This document shows positions 11,072 to 21,291 of a stretch of 64,000 nt of DNA, one piece after another. The notes under the pieces are model-generated. The model was given only the letters and a program-made list of their open reading frames with translations. It was not told the DNA's origin and searched no databases. Each line of letters opens with the position of its first letter. Position 1 is the first letter of the stretch. Both the position numbers and the translations under genes were made by a program. This stretch comes from Miscanthus floridulus (lineage: Eukaryota; Streptophyta; Magnoliopsida; Poales; Poaceae), in the NCBI RefSeq assembly GCF_019320115.1, contig NC_089584.1, forward strand, positions 74,183,533-74,247,532. The letters are read 5' to 3'.

Positions 11072-12513
11072 GACCACTCCCGCTGCAATAATAAATTAGG
11101 CGCATTTCGTTTCAAGTCTTTCTTTCCTATCATGTTTGAATTCCATCATGTAATGCGCCTACATTTTATAATTGAATAAAGTTTTATTGTTAGAAATATT
11201 GTTGCACTTGTTTTCTTTTTGTTATCATAATATAGACAGGCAAGAAAACAAGTGTGGGAGAAGAGCCACACTTACCTCCGACTCGGTTGCACAAAAGGCG
11301 ATCCAATTCAAATTCAGTTTGTGCAACTCTCACTCTCTCATTCTATATTTAATAAAGAAGCTTTAAAATTGAATAAATTTTAAAATGAATCAAAATGATT
11401 ATGCTCCATCTCCATGTCTACCTGTGATTAAAAAGTTTGCATACTTTTTATTCCTTGCTGATATTCCTAAAAACTTGTGAACACTTATTATAGGGAACCC
11501 ATTTTATCTAAGTGATTGATGAATGAGATATAGTAGGATGACAAGATTCTTGCTTATTTCTTGCAAAGTACTTGGGATTTATTTTATAAATCAAAATTCA
11601 AATAGCATGTTCCTTGAATGACATTCAAATACCTATCATGGCTATATATGATCATTCATGACAAAACCTTCCATGTATGCCTCTTACTTTGTGTTGACTT
11701 TGGTCAAATTGTGTGACCCCGTTGAGAGATGTTTCATACTCCCAAGATCAAAACTCACGTACATGCCACAAATAAATAGCTATTCCTACACTGGGAATAC
11801 GCTAAAACATGTTTTCCATCACCACCAAAATAAATACTCCATGCTCTAAAATATGATCTCTATAGCATATTTCTAGAAAGAGACGGGAAGGCTATGCAAA
11901 AAGATTGAAAAAGAATGGGACACTTCAAGGTCCCAAAGTATAAAAAAATAGGGATACAACGAAGGTCCCAAAAGTATCCAAAAAATGATGAACACATGAA
12001 GGCTCACAAAAAAGCTAGCTATGTCTCAAAATAAAAGCTAGAAAAAGAGATCATACCCAATAAGAGGAATATGATTCCACCAAAAATTCCACCCACTTGC
12101 ACTATTTTGATCTAAGAGTATGACGCTCCTCTTCGGTGCAGTCTAGGATTTGACTTTACAACATATGCAAGGTAAGTGTGCATCACAAATTTTCATCCCT
12201 ACCTAAAGCTCCATATAAGCTTATTAGAAGTAGGATGATCAAAAGAGAAGGCAAAATTTCAAAATATGCCTTGGTAAGGAACCACTTACAAATTTGAGTG
12301 ACCCAAGAGAATCATTCAAGGAACAAAAGCAATCTTTATGTTTTCAAAATCATACAAAAATTACCCTAGATGTTTTGGTAGACACTTGGAAGTTCACCGG
12401 TTTAGGTGAAGCTTGAAATAACCTGTATGTAGATTTTCAAATCAAGGAGATGAACCCACTTAGTTCTTAGAACTTTACTCGAGGACAAGCAAAGGACCAA
12501 GTGTGGGGGAGCT
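11072..12513 (+). other. 3' untranslated region and polypurine tract of the Athila-type element
   Basis: About 1.4 kb of AT-rich sequence without a credible ORF. It contains a GTGTGGGAGAAGAG motif near 11252 and ends in GGACCAAGTGTGGGGGAGCT at 12494-12513, a polypurine tract touching the LTR start. Athila elements characteristically have a long non-coding 3' region of this kind. Confidence 0.6.
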
Positions 12514-13773
12514 TGTTGGTGGCGCTTAACTCACATTTCTACCACCAACATTTAAACAAAATAAAACAAATATGAATGCCAAAACTTAGAATTAGGGTTT
12601 ACAACTCACATTTTCCATGAGTTTTGGTATATACATATTTTGCAGGCACAAGTATGAAAATTTACCAAAATGCGCAATCAAGAAGGCGTATTCAAGCAAA
12701 ACATATACAAAAGCCCAATCATACTTCACAGCAGGGCAGAACACCAGCACAATAGAGGCCTAGGCCTAACTAGGAGCCCACTCATCGAAGGCGGTGGCTA
12801 GGCGAGCAGTGTAAGGTGCGACCGCACCCCTAGTGCGCTTGCACCACCCCTAGCTCCACCTAGCCCCACCTTTCTCTAGCGATGCATTCAATGCCTTAGG
12901 AGGCAGTAGCATGCGGTGTTTCCTAAAATACCTAAGCAAACCGATCATCTTCATGCTATAAAAGTAGCCCCCTCCTCACATTCAAATCATACACACCTTG
13001 GAGAAGAAGAAGGGCTACACTCATTCCATTGCTTCTAGCTAGACTAGTTAGGGAGTGAGAGAGGGAAAAAGTTAGAGGAATATCAGAGTAGCGGTGCCCT
13101 CTACTTCTTGTACTCGGCGAGCCTTGTACATCGAGTGGATGGAGTGCCGGACTTGTCGGCCCCCTCTACACTTGTACCTCTATGTTCATCTTACTACATT
13201 GAGTAAGAAGTTCATGTTCATCTTTTGTTTTTGATCCCTTAAGAAAAGTTATCTTTCTTACTACTTACTTGTAGGTTCATTGTCCGTCCTCGTGGTGGGT
13301 GCTCTAGTAGAGGACTCCTGATAAAAATGGAAGTTCCTGGCCAACACTAGAGTAGTAGCAGTTAGTGTAGACGTGGTGTCTAAGATATACATTACCTTCA
13401 TTTGTCTCATATCCCACGGTTGAGGGGTAGACAACAGGTGGTGATAGCCCTATCCATCCTTCGTAATCCCCCATGTTTGGATACGGTGTAGAGCCGTAGG
13501 CCGATATCGCTTGGTAGACCAAGTGTATGCCGATGTCCAAAGTAAGTCTGTAGTGGCATAGGTATCTCAACTTAGAGTTTTGGACCTTAGAAGAACCTCA
13601 CTACCCAAGTTACCCTTCACCTTGTTCTCCTAGGTAAACTAGCCAAGAGACTACTAACACCTCTGTTCCTTTGGGAAATTATGATACCCTGAATACTTCT
13701 AGGTGAAGTGCTACAACGGTACTTCCGTGCGCTTATAGACTTTTCTACTTATGCTAAGAAGCACCAACAAACA
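12514..13773 (+). repeat. 3' LTR of the Athila-type element (1260 bp)
   Basis: Starts TGTTGGTGGCGCTTAACTCA with an inverted repeat TGTTGGTGG...CCACCAACA in its first 37 bases, and ends ...CACCAACAAACA. The last 155 bases match the 5' LTR stub at 8715-8873. A TATA box lies at 12957. The outer flank is another Athila LTR in reverse orientation, so the 3' TSD cannot be confirmed. Confidence 0.75.
12957..12964 (+). promoter_or_regulatory. TATA box of the Athila 3' LTR
   Basis: GCTATAAAAGTAG, 443 bases into the LTR and followed by a pyrimidine-rich stretch, fits an LTR promoter. Confidence 0.5.
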
Positions 13774-14733
13774 TTACTAAGGAAGATCAAGAATAGAGCT
13801 TGACTCCCTTCACAACCGGGTTCTACTTGCTCTACAAACGGGGAGTGGACTATAAAGGACTCAATGGGAGTGTCCCATCCGTGATCTACCACATAACCCA
13901 GAATATAGAATGCATCTGCAAGTAAACAATATTTAAGCACCACGCTTACATAGTGTCGACCACTTAACTCACTCGAGTACTGAGCTAAGCACTTTGCGAA
14001 CATATGCATAAATTTATCATAAATCATAACTATATCAAGCATATAACTAGAGCAAACTAGGAACATAATAAATAGCAACACAGTATTGAAGTAGCACAAA
14101 GTCATAAATAAGAAGGATACAATGGATATACCGGCCTCCAGATGATGAATCCAGAATCTTGAGCAATAGCCCAACCTCTACTTGAACCTTGCTAGCTAGC
14201 CTATACTAGAACTTGAAGAGTTGGAGCTCTATTCTCTTCTCTCTAGAAACCCTAATTTCTAATATGATCTTGACTAATGCAATTCTACCTAAGAGAGGGG
14301 GGTAGGGGCTGGTATATATAGGTTGGAGCATCAATTCTAAGCCCTCGAATCAAACTGACTTTAATAAACCACATAGATGCAATCTAGGAGGCGGTGGAGA
14401 ACCGACATACGAACAAATGGCTGATAGGTGGCCCCAGGGGTTGGCCAGCCTGAGGTGGGGCTAGTCGGCCTCACCTAGTGGTGCCTCAGCCTTCGCTTTG
14501 GTGTGGTGTCTTCTGGAACCTTCTAGGGTAGTTTTCACTATGGATAAGCATGATTTGCTTTGATGATTTGATCCACCTTGACGGTTTTCTAGATAAACCC
14601 TGCTGAAAACATAGATTCACCAAAACTCATGAAAATTGTTAGTTTCAACCCCTAAGTCTATGTTGGTGATCATTTTCATGTGTGATTTCAAGTTATATTG
14701 ACAGTTTATGATGGATGGTAACTATCGTCAACA
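13774..14733 (-). repeat. Athila-type LTR in reverse orientation, incomplete
   Basis: Read on the minus strand from 14733 it starts TGTTGACGATAGTTACCATC. It contains ACAATTTTCATGAGTTTTGG about 100 bases in, as the neighbouring plus-strand Athila LTR has a comparable sequence. It has a TATATATACC box at 14320 and a pyrimidine-rich start region, then runs to 13774, where it abuts the end of the plus-strand LTR. No internal region follows on either side, so it is a solo or truncated LTR of a different Athila subfamily. Confidence 0.6.
14313..14320 (-). promoter_or_regulatory. TATA box of the reverse Athila-type LTR
   Basis: Minus-strand TATATATACC, about 415 bases from the LTR start at 14733. 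Confidence 0.5.
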
Positions 14734-14776
14734 CAGATGTTATCACATCTGGATCCTGCTCTCGGTAGTCACAATT

Positions 14777-17700
14777 ATGGCACCGAGAAAGACACTGGTC
14801 TAGAAAACCAAAACCATTAGTTCAGTAAGTGAAGAAGATATGAGCTCAAAGAGTAGAGGGGGACAGAGTCCCATCCCTAGTTCTTCATGGGAGGTGTCGA
14901 TGACAACAGAGGAGGACATCAAGAATCTTATGGTTGGGGTGTTCCTAGCACCAAGGGAGCTTTTGGGTTACTGGTGTGCCCATGGCTAGGATGTACCCAC
15001 CCCTAATTTTGGTGAGATTGTAGTCTTCGTTGACTTCTTTCACCGCAGATTCAAGGTGCCCATCCACTGGTTCGTCCGAGATCTCCTCTAATACCATGAC
15101 ACATAGATACACCACCTAGCTATGAATGGGATAGTGCTTCTAGCAATGTTTATTTCCTATTGTTAGGACTTCATGGGGATTGAGCCCCCTAGGCATTGTT
15201 CTGTCATTGCTTCGACATTCTTCCTCATTCTGACTGAAAGGTCACCGGCAACCTTTGGATCAAGGCAGCTGACAAGTCTCCTTTCTTTTACATCGATCAC
15301 CTTTCCAATGTCCCGACTTGGGCAAAGAAGTGGTTTTATGCTTACGACTACTCGACCCAAGCCTTCTCCCACAAGCTCCCACCCCCTCTATCATTGGTAG
15401 AGAAAGAGGAGGTTCTCGAGTTCGAGCAAGAAAAAGCGGACGAACTAAAGAGTGACCTGTAGGATTATCATAGGAGAAGAGGGGTTACTGGTCAAGCTTG
15501 CCTAGCAGCCTTCTTTTGGAGGTGGATCTAGCCCTAAGGGAATGTGTGTCCCTGATGTGCGACTCTCCTGACGCCATCAGTCTATCAGGGAGCCCATCGA
15601 CCCAATGACTGTGCTTTAGGTGCTGGTTGTTACCAAAAAGGTGCTGGGTCCGAACTCCTAGCTCATAGGCAAAGACCGTCTGGTGGAACCCCTAAGCTTG
15701 AAGCTGAGAGATGATGAAAACTCAGTAAGGTGTTAGTTGTTTGGTGATCAGTTGATGACCCATTCTAATTTCCTCATGTAACTTGCTCTATTTTGCAAGA
15801 TTGCCAAAAGTACCGCTCCATGGCCCCTTTGGACAAGGTCCAAGAGCGGAGGACCAATGGTATGGAGACATAGACTAGTAATGGCGAGATATCCACACTT
15901 TGAGAGGAGTTGAGTGTCATTGTCCCTGCTCCCCGCCTAGGCTATGCTAGTCACAGCGTGTCGGGTTTGGGTGTACAGACGAGGAGGAGCAGGGCTATGG
16001 CAAAGTCTATAGGCAACAATGAGGGGGGTGAAGCACCCAAGTGGAAGAAGAAGAGGCAACACTAAGCACAAGCATTGGTAGTGCCAGGTACATTGGTTAT
16101 CCTCTGCAAGTTATGGCCTTGGTGTATGTGAATTCAGCTTACCATGAGTTGTCCATAGTGCCGAGGGCTCTAGGGTCACCAAGGCCCACTGATGACAAGC
16201 CATCAGCTAGGACGGTCTCAGTCATTAGCAACTTTGGCCTGAAGGTGGAGTATGTTCCCTTTGAGCAAGGTTCAGGAACCTCGTGTAGGTGGTTGAAGAA
16301 GCCTACACTGTTGGATGTTCCCAATGATGAGCACATGTAAGTTCAATTCTTTTATCTCACGATCTTATCGGGTGATGAGTTCCTGATGCGTGTTGTTTGG
16401 GCGTAGTTCTTTGTCGAAGACCTTGTCAACCAAGAGGTTGCCCAAAGTGATCATGGTAGACAGCACTAGCAAGACCATAGCTCTAGGAGTTCACCCAAAC
16501 AAGAGTGAGGATTTGAGTATTTCAGAGGATTTGTGTTGTTCGTACCCTTAATGACTTCATGACTAGTTTTGAAATAGGCGCACCACCTTTGGAGGATGCT
16601 TGGGAAGATCTTTCATTAGTGATCCACATAGGGCCTAAGCTAGGTGAACCTACTCGGGTTCCCAACGTGGGTGCCCAAGGGAAAGAGCCTATCATTGAGC
16701 CCGTTCACTGGCTTGACCCATCGGGGTCATCCCTAGAAGTCACTTCAGAGGATAGCCTTGAAAGGGTGCTGATATGAGTTGACTCTCCTCCATAAGTGGA
16801 TGATGTTTGCCTAGTCCCTCTCGGGTCTTGAGCCAAATGAGCAGTGGGATGGTCGTCGCTACAAGCTTTCATTATTGAAGGCAAGAGCTTGTTTGACGAT
16901 GTCGAGGAGAGGCATCGTCTCTTCTCTAGCTTTGAAGAATTGGATGAGATGGTGAAGCATGCAGACAGTTTGTCTACTGTGCTACGAGCCCTGGCTAATG
17001 CCATGAAGGCCAAGAGCATCTCATCTAGGGATTCCCTTGGTGCTACCTTAGAGGTATGATCCACGTCAGGTGCCCTATCCCCCAAGCATTGGGTGCCCTT
17101 GGTGTATACTCGAGGCCATGTAGTGGACCTGATGGGTCTAGCCCTCGATTCTTTGGTTGATTCATTCTAAATGAAGCTAAGACTTATGCTATCTTGTTCT
17201 TGTAGTATCTTTAGAAGAATTCTTCCACCAAGTTTGCATTCATTTAGGAGAGGTTCTCTCGACCGAGCAATGAAGCGAAGGCACGGATAGCCGAGCTAGA
17301 GAGAGATGTGGTGGCCCTAAAGCACCATAAGGATGAGACCCATGGTAGGGTTTCTACCAAGACCTTTCTACTTAATATCTGGTGAGGCCTATAAAACCAT
17401 TATTGCTTTTTCAGTTGCTGCTGAGGCTATCGTTGGGCTATCCTGAGAGATGGCCACTTTCCATGCCTTAGGCTCCACGTACTAGCGGGAGAGGTAGAAG
17501 CGGGTGCTTGCTCAAGAAGAGACAAAGAAGCTCCAAAAGTAGATCCAAGGCATGTCTTGTTTTTGGCAATGAATCATGTTATGATTGTATGTGGATTTTT
17601 GGACTGATACACTTTGTTCGCAGCGGAGTCAGCTAAGGCGAGATGCCTTAAGGACAATCTTGCTGAGTGTAAGTCTGAGTATGAGAGCCTTAAGGCCATG

Positions 17701-18150
17701 GCTGCTAAAGCTGATCGGCTACACGTAGGGACCCTTTTGGCCATGGAGACAAAGTACATGTCATGGGTGTCATCCCTTGAGGATGAGCTCAGGAGCAAAG
17801 TCACGACTGGCTACGCTACCTGCCAAGTAGCCCATGCCTAGCCAAGAGGGTCTACCTCTTCGTTAGAGGTGGCTTCCTAGTTGCAGGGGATCCTAAGGCA
17901 CCTAGAGGAGATTGCTTAGTACGATTTGTCCACTGAAGCACACATGGCGTTGGTGACCATCAGGACAATCTACACTGACCTAAACATCAGCTCCATCAAA
18001 GGGAAACCTGTTGACATGGATCCCTTGGTGTATAGTCGAATTCAACAATAGGCCATAGAACCTTCCGAGGCCATCATTCACCATGTTGATCCCTCCATAA
18101 TAGTGCTAGGCAGTATGTCTAATTCATCAGAGGGTTCAGGTGGTCCTTGA
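14777..18150 (+). pseudogene. Antisense extra ORF of Tat-type element ('putative gypsy type transposon' domain)
   Basis: ATG 14777 (MAPRKTLV) leads into GVFLAPRELLGYWCAHG and EIVVFVDFFHRRFKVPIHWF (about 14930-15080), then KKWFYAYDYSTQAFSHKLPP (about 15325-15385). These match the N-terminal domain annotated in grasses as a putative gypsy-type transposon protein (Pfam PF04195, recalled and not searched). Later segments (16850-17060, 17614-17841) are Glu/Lys/Ala-rich and coiled-coil-like. The end, near NSSEGSGGP-TGA at 18150, is acidic and Ser-rich. Many stops and frame changes make it a pseudogene. In Tat elements this ORF lies antisense to gag-pol, as here. Its function is unknown. Confidence 0.65.
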
Positions 18151-18599
18151 GGCCATCTTGTAATGTGCTACACCCAACTTTTTATGCTCTATCTTTAGTG
18201 TCTTTAGTTTTTTATACTAGTTTAAGCTTTGGACCAACTACCTCGGGATTATTTGGCCAAACTGAAACACTTTGATTGAGTCCACATGAGGTCTTATTAA
18301 ATCACTTATACCATTTCAAGGCCTATGAGACATTGATTGATAGAGAAAAAGTATGAGTGGGCGACACGTATGGTTATCATTGTAGCCCCCGAGCATGTTG
18401 ATAAGTTAGTATAACATGTGAACATACTAGATAGGAACACAATAGCTACAAAGGTTATCCCCCAAGCAAGTCAGAGAGGTTCTTCATAAGGTACTCAAGA
18501 GATCACAATTTATTCATGTAACATATAAATGCCCTTTGCAAGATGTAAATGATAACCGAAATTTAAGCAAAAATAAAAGGGGCCATGTAACCATGGGTC
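18151..18599. other. Spacer between the antisense ORF and the protease remnant
   Basis: About 450 AT-rich bases with no clear coding. In a complete Tat element several kilobases of RT, RNase H and integrase would separate the protease from the antisense ORF, so this spacer probably spans the deletion or its join. Confidence 0.5.
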
Positions 18600-19215
18600 A
18601 TTGGCTACCTTCTCAAGATCCGACGATGAGGGCCACAGGGGTTGGAGCCGGCAGCAAAGTTGAGGATGACGGGTTGAGGGTGGTGGTGGGTTGTTGTCCT
18701 AGAGTCATTGACAAGAGCTCTTCCCCGTCCTCGAGCAGGGGAAGCTTGGAGCCCCCAAGTCTAGGTTGTTGGCCTCTACGTACTCGATGGCGTCCCTCTC
18801 GCATTGGTAGGTGCTTTGGAAGTTTCCTAACACTGTGATTACGCTGCATGGTCCCAGCAACTTCAGCATGAGGTAGGTGTAGTTCGGGACAGCCATGAAC
18901 TTTCTGTAGCACGGCCTCCTGAATTTGGTGTTGTAAGGTCCCTAGAAGTTGACAACTTTGAAGGAGAGTGTCTCCTTTCGGTAGTGTACCATGTCACTGA
19001 ATGTCATAGGGAGATCCATCGTGCCCAGGGGCATGACATGCCATCAAGGGATGATGCCGTGGAAGGGGGACTACGATGCATGTAGCTTCCTTATGTCCAC
19101 GTTGAGCTTGTTGAAGTCATTCTTGTAAAGGATGTTGATGCCACTGCCTATGTCCATGAGGATCTTGATGACTATAGTTACCACTAGAGGGAATTGACCC
19201 ACCTCAACAACATGG
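18600..19215 (-). pseudogene. Retroviral-type aspartic protease remnant of the Tat-type element
   Basis: Minus-strand translation gives ILMDIGSGINILYKNDFNKL (about 19175-19115), a protease active site region in which the usual D-x-G-S is D-I-G-S. Then come MPLGTMDLPMTFSDMVHYRK (about 19035-18980) and KFMAVPNYTYLMLKLLGPCS (about 18902-18845), the flap and C-terminal part found in Tat-clade proteases. A TAG interrupts VVNF-GPYNT. The sequence then dissolves near 18600 with no RT motif after it. Confidence 0.65.
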
Positions 19216-20890
19216 TTTGAATGATTGGTTCAATCATAAGTAATTGGCCGTTCTGACCAGCGTAGGTATAGCGGGGTGGCTGGTGCGGTCGCATAGATCC
19301 ATCTATGAGTTAACTTTTGTAGCCTTCGATCCTAGCAGGCTTGAGGGCCAATGAAGATGAGCATGGAGCTTCTAGCAGCTGCATCAAGGCCTTGATCATC
19401 ATCATGGTCTCCCAAGTACCCTTCTTGATCTGTCCACCTCTCATCTTCCAGAACGACATGCTTGTGACAAGCGACACAGCCTTTGGCAAGGTGGGTCACA
19501 ACGAAGCTATGATTCTAACATGGGCTATTCATGACCTTTTCTAACATGTCTCGATAAGCCTACCTCTTGCGAGGGATCGAGGCTACTCTCAGGATGGTAT
19601 AATCGAGCCTGATCGGTGGCTAAACCTACTTTCTGAGAGTTGTTGAATGTTGGGTAGGGCTGCAAGTATTACGCTCCTATTTCCATGCATTGATCAACAA
19701 ACAAGCATCTTGCCCATTCCCTAGTTGACCATAGATTGGGTTGGGGGCGATATGCTCTAGGTCCTCCCATTGGATGGCCCCTGGTCCTCGGAAGGCGTTG
19801 CTGGCAATCGTGTGGGGCATGCCCATGGCATGCCTTAAGAGTCTCCTGACTGAACTATGACATTTGAGTCATCGGGTGCATCATTTGTTCAGCCTTGAGA
19901 GCCAATTGAAGCAACCTAAAGGTCCCGTACGGATGATTAACCAAGTTTTGGCCACCCACGGGATTAGTGCGCTTGACTTGAATCTACTCAGTGTTAGGAG
20001 ATTGGTTGAGCTGTTGTCGAAGCTGATTGTTCTCTGCTTCGAGATTGTCATTCTGATGAAGGAGGCATAGGTGCACTTCGTTGCTAGTCTCGTATGGGGC
20101 ATCTGAGACGGTAGCGTCTCTCAACGGCGGACTAGCACTTTTGAGCATGAGCTTCTTGAGTGCTTCCCGAGGTGGCTCGAGGTCTTGTAGATTCATATAA
20201 CACTCAGGTTGCTCTTTGGATTTCTTGCCTTCCTCTTTAGGTAGTCCTTCCCCTAGCTCTGGGTTGTCGAGGAGGAACTGATCATACTCATCAAGAATGA
20301 AATCTAGGATAGGCTCATCGTCTTCTACATGTTCCCAATCTTTCAGTGTATCGACCATGTCTTTGTTGCTGTTGGCGATCATCTTGATGAACTGGGTGAC
20401 TAGGTGGTTGAAACATTTAGGAGAGTGAGAACCATAGATAGAATGATCCTTGGTGCAAGGTTTGGCAGGTTCTGCCAGGGCTTGTTGAAGCCAGCTAGAG
20501 TAGGTTGCCACCGTTTTCCTTAACCCGGCTAGAAAGCTAGGAAGGAAGTGATCGGGTGGCAATTGTAGATCTGATTGGGGGGTCTAGTTTGGATCTACCC
20601 AGAGTCAGAGGGTGGCTTCGAGATTGCTCCCTCAACCGAGCTTGGTGAAGATGTCGCGTCCGTAGTAGTTGAGATGAGCGCAGAGCCCAACATTCATAGC
20701 TTCCTCCAACTTGGCAAAGAATGCGCAGATCGAGGGAGGCTGCTCCTCCTCCTCCATGGGTAGCTTGGGTTTGTGCAGATGCAAGTTCCCAAATTGGTTG
20801 GCAATGTAGTTGAGGCTGCCAAAGGTGAGCTTCTAACTTGGCTACATCTTTCTACGGCGTCATCGATGTTGATGATGATTCCCATTTGAA
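19216..20890 (-). pseudogene. gag-like region of the Tat-type element (duplicate copy 1)
   Basis: The best open part is 20562-19984 (192 codons, MPPDHFLPSFLAGLRKTVAT to NQLRQQLNQSPNTE). It has a Glu/Asp-rich centre and a C-terminal Asn/Glu/Gln-rich segment likely to form a coiled coil. Upstream (20890-20570) the frame MEEEEQPPSICAFFAKLQEA, seen in copy 2, is recognisable but shifted. Downstream to 19216 only broken frames remain. I assign it to gag from its position between PBS and protease. No zinc knuckle was found. Confidence 0.5.
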
Positions 20891-20989
20891 ACATGATATT
20901 AATCTAAACATGAAAGGCCCCTACCTAGCACGCTAACTATCAGATTATTTAGCTCCGGCAATGCTTAGCAACATGATCGCATAGAAAGA
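19877..20989. repeat. Tandem duplication, copy 1 (1113 bp)
   Basis: Direct repeat of the LTR end, PBS and gag start of the Tat-type element. It begins TGCATCATTTGTTCAGCCTT at 19877 and the same words recur at 20990. Copies differ by mostly C/T and G/A changes, several per hundred bases, clearly more than the U3 end of the Tekay LTR pair nested in copy 2. Confidence 0.85.
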
Positions 20990-21291
20990 TGCATCATTTG
21001 TTCAGCCTTGAGAGCCGATTGAAGCACCCTAAAGGTCCCGTACGGACGATTAACCAAGTTTTGGCCACCCATAGGATTGGTGTGCTTGACTTGAATCTAC
21101 TGAGTGTCAAGAGATTGGTCTAGCTATTGTCGAAGCTGATTGTTCGCCGCTTCAAGATTATCATTCTGATGAAGGAGGTATAGGCGCACTTCGTCACTGG
21201 TCTCGTATGGGCCATCTGAGATGGTAGCGTCTCTCGATGGCGAACTGGTGCTTTCAAGCACGAGCTTCTCGAGTGCTTCCTGAGGTGGCTC

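Larger units (their letters stand above)
8715..13773 (+). mobile_element. Athila-type Ty3/gypsy remnant (plus strand), most of pol missing
   Basis: A stub of 5' LTR (8715-8873) matches the last 155 bases of a full LTR at 12514-13773. It is followed by an Asp-tRNA-like PBS and the first codons of an Athila-style gag. A foreign copia-type LTR follows, then 3' ORF remnants, a long 3' untranslated region and a polypurine tract abutting the 3' LTR. Protease, RT, RNase H and integrase are not visible. The element is therefore an internal-deletion derivative or a rearranged relic. The clade is inferred from the gag start, the PBS type and the guanine-rich PPT context. Confidence 0.75.

Noticed and set aside
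14749..18150. Plus-strand ORFs 15173-17841 as separate host genes
   Set aside because: They belong to one decayed antisense ORF of a Tat-type element, recognised by its N-terminal motifs.
19877..21291. The 1.1-kb direct repeats as a pair of LTRs
   Set aside because: They are adjacent, lack TG...CA ends, contain gag sequence and have no PBS/PPT arrangement between them. A tandem duplication fits better.
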